In this document: piece by piece, positions 5,562 through 7,910 of the stretch
Layout of the letters: each line of letters opens with the position of its first letter
Position numbering within the stretch: the stretch's first letter is position 1
Source: a bacterium
GTDB lineage: Bacteria > Verrucomicrobiota > Verrucomicrobiae > Opitutales > Opitutaceae
Assembly: GCA_021780625.1 (NCBI GenBank)
Contig: JAJXYI010000532.1
Location: 1-7,910 of the forward strand
Reading direction: 5' to 3'
DNA: 7,910 bases
Program-made: the position numbers and the translations under genes
The notes under the pieces: generated by a model
What the model was told of the DNA's origin: nothing
Database searches by the model: none
Seen by the model: only the letters and a program-made list of their open reading frames with translations

Positions 5562-5956
5562 GTTGGATCGACTTCCAGTTCGCCGCCGGCGCGCTCATCC
5601 GCGCTGATGCTGAGTTCCTCGACGTGGGCCTTGAATTCCCCGGGGACCTCGGCGCCGTCGGTGTTATGAACCGTCCAGTGGGTGCCGTGGGCGTATTTGA
5701 GTATGTTGCGCTCGGGGATGAACTGGGTCTGGAGCGCGTACATCCGCTTGGGCAGTTCCTCGAGCCAGCGCCGCTCGAACGCCGTGGATTCCGCGGCGTA
5801 GGCGAATGGTGGCAGCGGGCGGGTCGGCTTTGCATCCATGCGGGCAGGCCAGACTGCATCGACCATCCTGAAGGGTTCAAACCTGAATATCCGTCGTGCC
5901 AGAAGCCGCTGGCGTCTGAATTGGGAACGGGCAGAGGCTTCGGAACCAAGAGCCAT
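5552..5956 (-). CDS. Hypothetical protein, 134 residues, family not recognised
   Basis: I do not recognise this protein. It runs on the - strand from ATG at 5956 to TGA at 5552-5554. The start is supported by AGGGTGAGACA directly upstream, the best Shine-Dalgarno-like sequence in the window. Coding character is good: third positions from the middle to the end are mostly G or C, as in the core genes. The first ~30 residues are strongly basic (QFRRQRLLARRIFRFEPFR). The centre holds a probable helix, AFERRWLEELPKRMYALQTQF (59-79), then KYAHGTHWTVHNTDG (87-101), an aromatic/His segment that could be beta-structure. The tail is acidic (FKAHVEELSISADERAGGELEVDP). No signal peptide or membrane segment is seen. 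It is divergent from the antitoxin-like gene at 6072, with 115 bp between the starts, and its 3' end runs into a TTGAC-type repeat. It could be a fragment of a larger protein, since its end is supplied by a repeat. Confidence 0.6.
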   Translation of the reverse strand: MALGSEASARSQFRRQRLLARRIFRFEPFRMVDAVWPARMDAKPTRPLPPFAYAAESTAFERRWLEELPKRMYALQTQFIPERNILKYAHGTHWTVHNTDGAEVPGEFKAHVEELSISADERAGGELEVDPTGS

Positions 5957-6022
5957 TGTCTCACCCTAGATCCGCCTTCGGCCGGCCTCCGCTTCTTCCA
6001 GATGATCTTGTCGGGAAGCAAG

Positions 6023-6037
6023 GTGGGCGGCGCCCAC
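6023..6037. promoter_or_regulatory. Perfect dyad in the divergent promoter region
   Basis: GTGGGC (6023-6028) and GCCCAC (6032-6037) are separated by GGC and flanked by CAAG and TTG, which extends the symmetry with one bulged base. It lies 35 bases before the start of the antitoxin-like gene and 67 before the divergent gene. That position would suit an autoregulatory operator, as antitoxin families commonly use. TTGAAA (6038-6043) directly after it could be a -35 box, but no good -10 is seen 17 bases on. Confidence 0.35.
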
Positions 6038-6071
6038 TTGAAAGCTCGGCCCATTCTGGCACACTGCCCCC

Positions 6072-6383
6072 ATGAAGTCCGCGGTGATCAGGGATTCAAA
6101 CTTCACGCTGGTGACTGAGTTCGCCCAGCCTGACGCGAAGAAGCGACTTTTCCTCGGGGAAGCTCTCACCGGCAGCACAGCGTTCAACATCTACCGCAAC
6201 GCGCTCGGTCAGCTGGTCCTCGATCCCGTCAAAACCATCCCCGCTTCGGAGGCCTGGCTTTGGGAAAACCCCGACGCTCTCGCCAGCGTCAAGCGCGGGC
6301 TGAAGGAGTCCGCCGAGGGCAAAACCAGCTACCTCGGTTCTTCCGCGAAACACGCAAAGAGTGCTGCAACAGGGACAGGCTGA
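6072..6383 (+). CDS. Antitoxin-like small protein, probably truncated at the 3' end, no toxin partner
   Basis: The 103-residue product has the layout of a small antitoxin-like family I recall beside RelE/ParE- or YafQ-type toxins. It has an N-terminal beta segment (MKSAVIRDSNFTLVTEF), then FNIYRNALGQLVLDPVKTIPASEAWLWENPDALASVKRGL (38-77), where the IPASEAWLxxNPxALASVxRGL pattern is characteristic. A Gly-Lys tail follows (AEGKTSYLGSSAKHA), corresponding to the usual GSFAxYA toxin-binding end. The family name is not certain. The last five residues (ATGTG) and the stop are encoded by the right copy of a 16-bp inverted repeat (6366-6381), so the native end has probably been replaced. No toxin follows: only 54 bp separate it from the convergent GH94-like gene. 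The ATG at 6072 lacks a Shine-Dalgarno. It may be an orphan antitoxin or a regulator. Confidence 0.6.
   Translation: MKSAVIRDSNFTLVTEFAQPDAKKRLFLGEALTGSTAFNIYRNALGQLVLDPVKTIPASEAWLWENPDALASVKRGLKESAEGKTSYLGSSAKHAKSAATGTG
6366..6381 (-). repeat. Right copy of the 16-bp inverted repeat
   Basis: Its reverse complement AGCCTGTCCCTGTTGC matches 5186-5201 at 14 of 16 positions in inverted orientation. It overlaps the last codons of the antitoxin-like gene. The two copies bracket about 1.2 kb holding the unknown 134-residue gene and the antitoxin-like gene. Confidence 0.55.
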
Positions 6384-6437
6384 TTCTTCGGGCTCGGGGA
6401 AGCGTATCGAGGCCTAGCTGACATCAGACAATCGCTT

Positions 6438-7910
6438 TTAAATTCCAGCGCGGGGTGCTTCAGTGAGGCGGAAATAGCAGTACAGTATCCAGGCGTGCTG
6501 ATGCGCGCAGAAGACTGGGCTGTCGGCGAAATCTCCGGACTGATCCGGCAGACCTTCGGTCGGTATCAGGGATGATTCGACGTTGTCCGCCGACGACCAG
6601 TAGCTCGACCAGTAGTGCGGAAAGGACGCGGCACAGTTCGCAAGGGTCAGATTGCGCAACAACCGCCATGCCTCCGTTCGGTCGAAGGTCGACACACCCA
6701 GGATGAGCGGACCGTTGAGCGCCCACCAGACGCCGCCGTTTTCACGCGAACCGGGATCGAACTCACTGTCTTCGAACTCGGGGGTCTGCTGCTGTCGCGC
6801 ACCAATCCTCCCCCCTTTCAGCAAGCGCGCCGAGACTTCGCGGTACAGCACACGCTTGCGCTCGGCCGGCAGCTCGGGAATGAGCAGCGTGTAGCCTTGC
6901 GGTTCGAGAAACATGTTGTCCTCACCATAGGAGCGACCGGCGAAGTACATCCGCTTCGGGAAGTCGCGATCGCCGAGATCGGCGAGAAAGGCCCGCAAGA
7001 CCTTTTCCCGGAAGAGCCGAATCGACGCGGTCAGCCGACCCAATCGTGACCGCGCCTCAAGGGCTTCGATTCGCGACGCGGCAGTCTCGAGGCCTGCCAC
7101 CACGTCTCCCAGGATGACGCAGGCCATCGCCGAATTCATGTGCGACTCCCCGGAGTAGAGCACGCGGTTGTAGGGTTCCTTCACGATGAAGTAGACCGCA
7201 TCGTTCCAGTCCGAGTTGAGCAGGCGCACGAGCCCGTGTTTTCCAACACCCACCTCGTCGCGCAGGAAACGGAAACACTGCTCAACCGCGTCCAGTACCG
7301 TCACGCTTTCAGAGCCATTGCCAGGGGAGAACTTGACTGGTTCGCGCAGAAAATCGAAGTCACCGGTCGCTCGCAGGTATTCGTTGATCAAAAGGAAAAA
7401 GAACAACTGCTGATCGCTCGTGAAGTAGGTGTATTCCTGATTGTAGCCGTAGCCGAACTCGATGAGCCGGACCTGTCCCCAGGGCGTGATGCGCTTGATC
7501 ATGTAGCGCACTACCGAGCGTGCCAGCGCGGGGTTGGTGTAGCAGAGTGGCAGCGCGTGCTGGAAATGGTCGCGCGCGCTCGCCTGGACGCCCCAATCGT
7601 AGTCATAGACGGTGCCCTGGGGAATCTTGGTTTCGCCGTAAAAGGCGCAGTAAGTCGCCATCGCCTCCAGGGTGTAGGCATGCCACTGGAGTTCTCGTCG
7701 CAACTCGGCATCGCGCTCGCCGCTGAATGCGGGAATCGCCTTGCGCCAGAGTCGTCCAAAACCGCCGGCGATGGCGGCACCTTTCCGCCAGACCTCCGTT
7801 ACGGCCGCGATCTCGGAAAACTCGCGCTGCCACGTGAAGCCGATCGCAAATTCGATCACCGTCTCCGACTTGGGCGCGAGGGCCGCACGGGAGGTCAGCG
7901 CGAGCTCGTC
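6438..7910 (-). CDS. GH94-like glycoside phosphorylase, C-terminal part (5' end outside window)
   Basis: The frame is open from the right edge (Asp-Glu-Leu-Ala-Leu-Thr...) to TAA at 6438-6440, so 490 residues are seen; the GTG at 7857-7859 is probably an internal Val in TVIEFAIG. Known GH94 enzymes (cellobiose, cellodextrin and chitobiose phosphorylases, cyclic beta-glucan synthase) cleave beta-glucosides with phosphate. Visible motifs of the (alpha/alpha)6 catalytic domain are YDYDWGVQASARD, TSDQQLFFFLLINEYL, NSDWND (general-acid Asp at codon 7209-7211), GESHMNSAM, MFLEPQGYTLL, ENGGVWWALNGPLI and FCAHQHAWILYCYFRL near the end. The usual FRDQ and ISDDxLW motifs are changed, so the substrate cannot be named. 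The protein is probably cytoplasmic, acting on imported oligosaccharides, but its N-terminus is not visible. It is convergent with the antitoxin-like gene 54 bp away; no clear terminator lies between, only AAGCG/CGCTT arms around a long loop before TTTTAAA. Confidence 0.85.
   Translation of the reverse strand, partial: DELALTSRAALAPKSETVIEFAIGFTWQREFSEIAAVTEVWRKGAAIAGGFGRLWRKAIPAFSGERDAELRRELQWHAYTLEAMATYCAFYGETKIPQGTVYDYDWGVQASARDHFQHALPLCYTNPALARSVVRYMIKRITPWGQVRLIEFGYGYNQEYTYFTSDQQLFFFLLINEYLRATGDFDFLREPVKFSPGNGSESVTVLDAVEQCFRFLRDEVGVGKHGLVRLLNSDWNDAVYFIVKEPYNRVLYSGESHMNSAMACVILGDVVAGLETAASRIEALEARSRLGRLTASIRLFREKVLRAFLADLGDRDFPKRMYFAGRSYGEDNMFLEPQGYTLLIPELPAERKRVLYREVSARLLKGGRIGARQQQTPEFEDSEFDPGSRENGGVWWALNGPLILGVSTFDRTEAWRLLRNLTLANCAASFPHYWSSYWSSADNVESSLIPTEGLPDQSGDFADSPVFCAHQHAWILYCYFRLTEAPRAGI

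Noticed and set aside
5359..6054. 231-codon - strand frame over the unknown gene
   Set aside because: It overlaps the 134-residue gene in another frame and its product is Ser/Pro/Arg-rich, as expected of a shadow.
5624..6118. 164-codon + strand frame
   Set aside because: It is antisense to the 134-residue gene, which has the better ribosome site and third-position GC bias; it also runs into the start of the antitoxin-like gene.
6615..7049. 144-codon + strand frame
   Set aside because: It lies wholly antisense to the conserved motifs of the GH94-like gene.

Overview
The window looks like a chromosomal segment of a GC-rich Verrucomicrobiota bacterium, most plausibly of the Opitutaceae/Opitutales. 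The pointers are a PEP-CTERM protein tail ending in VPEPSTYG, a transmembrane segment and Arg-rich end, the xseB-dxs pairing, weak Shine-Dalgarno sequences in front of most genes, and a large GH94-type phosphorylase gene. This taxonomic call is inference from gene content, not from a marker gene.

Layout. Positions 1-2674 are conserved core sequence on the + strand: the end of a PEP-CTERM surface/export protein, xseB (exonuclease VII small subunit) and dxs (1-deoxy-D-xylulose-5-phosphate synthase, first step of the MEP isoprenoid pathway). A tRNA-Glu(CTC) gene with encoded CCA and a strong intrinsic terminator follows at 2815-2931. The last 11 bases of this tRNA are then repeated twice at intervals of 211 and 215 bp (2879, 3090, 3305). 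This makes two tandem tRNA-tail units with no second tRNA body. Each unit carries a copy of the terminator, an inverted copy of the tRNA T-arm and a string of perfect hairpins. The hairpin sequences differ between the units while the folds persist. This is the most unusual structure in the window.

From 3316 to about 6437 the sequence looks accessory. It holds a lower-GC gene for a membrane-anchored coiled-coil protein with a DUF4041-like domain and a C-terminal GIY-YIG (T5orf172/MUG113-type) nuclease-like domain (3667-5091). A 460-bp non-coding stretch rich in dyads follows, including two tandem ACTACC/GGTAGT-type inverted repeats. Then come a divergent pair: an unrecognised 134-residue protein (- strand) and a 103-residue antitoxin-like protein (+ strand) with no toxin beside it. 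A 16-bp near-identical inverted repeat (5186-5201 and 6366-6381) flanks this pair. Its right copy supplies the last codons and the stop of the antitoxin-like gene, which suggests rearrangement by a small repeat element.

Positions 6438-7910 (- strand) hold the C-terminal 490 residues of a GH94-like glycoside phosphorylase that continues past the right edge. The core genes are housekeeping (DNA repair, isoprenoid synthesis, Glu decoding). The middle is probably an integrated or rearranged island whose left border is the tRNA-Glu 3' end. No integrase gene and no right-hand attachment copy are visible.
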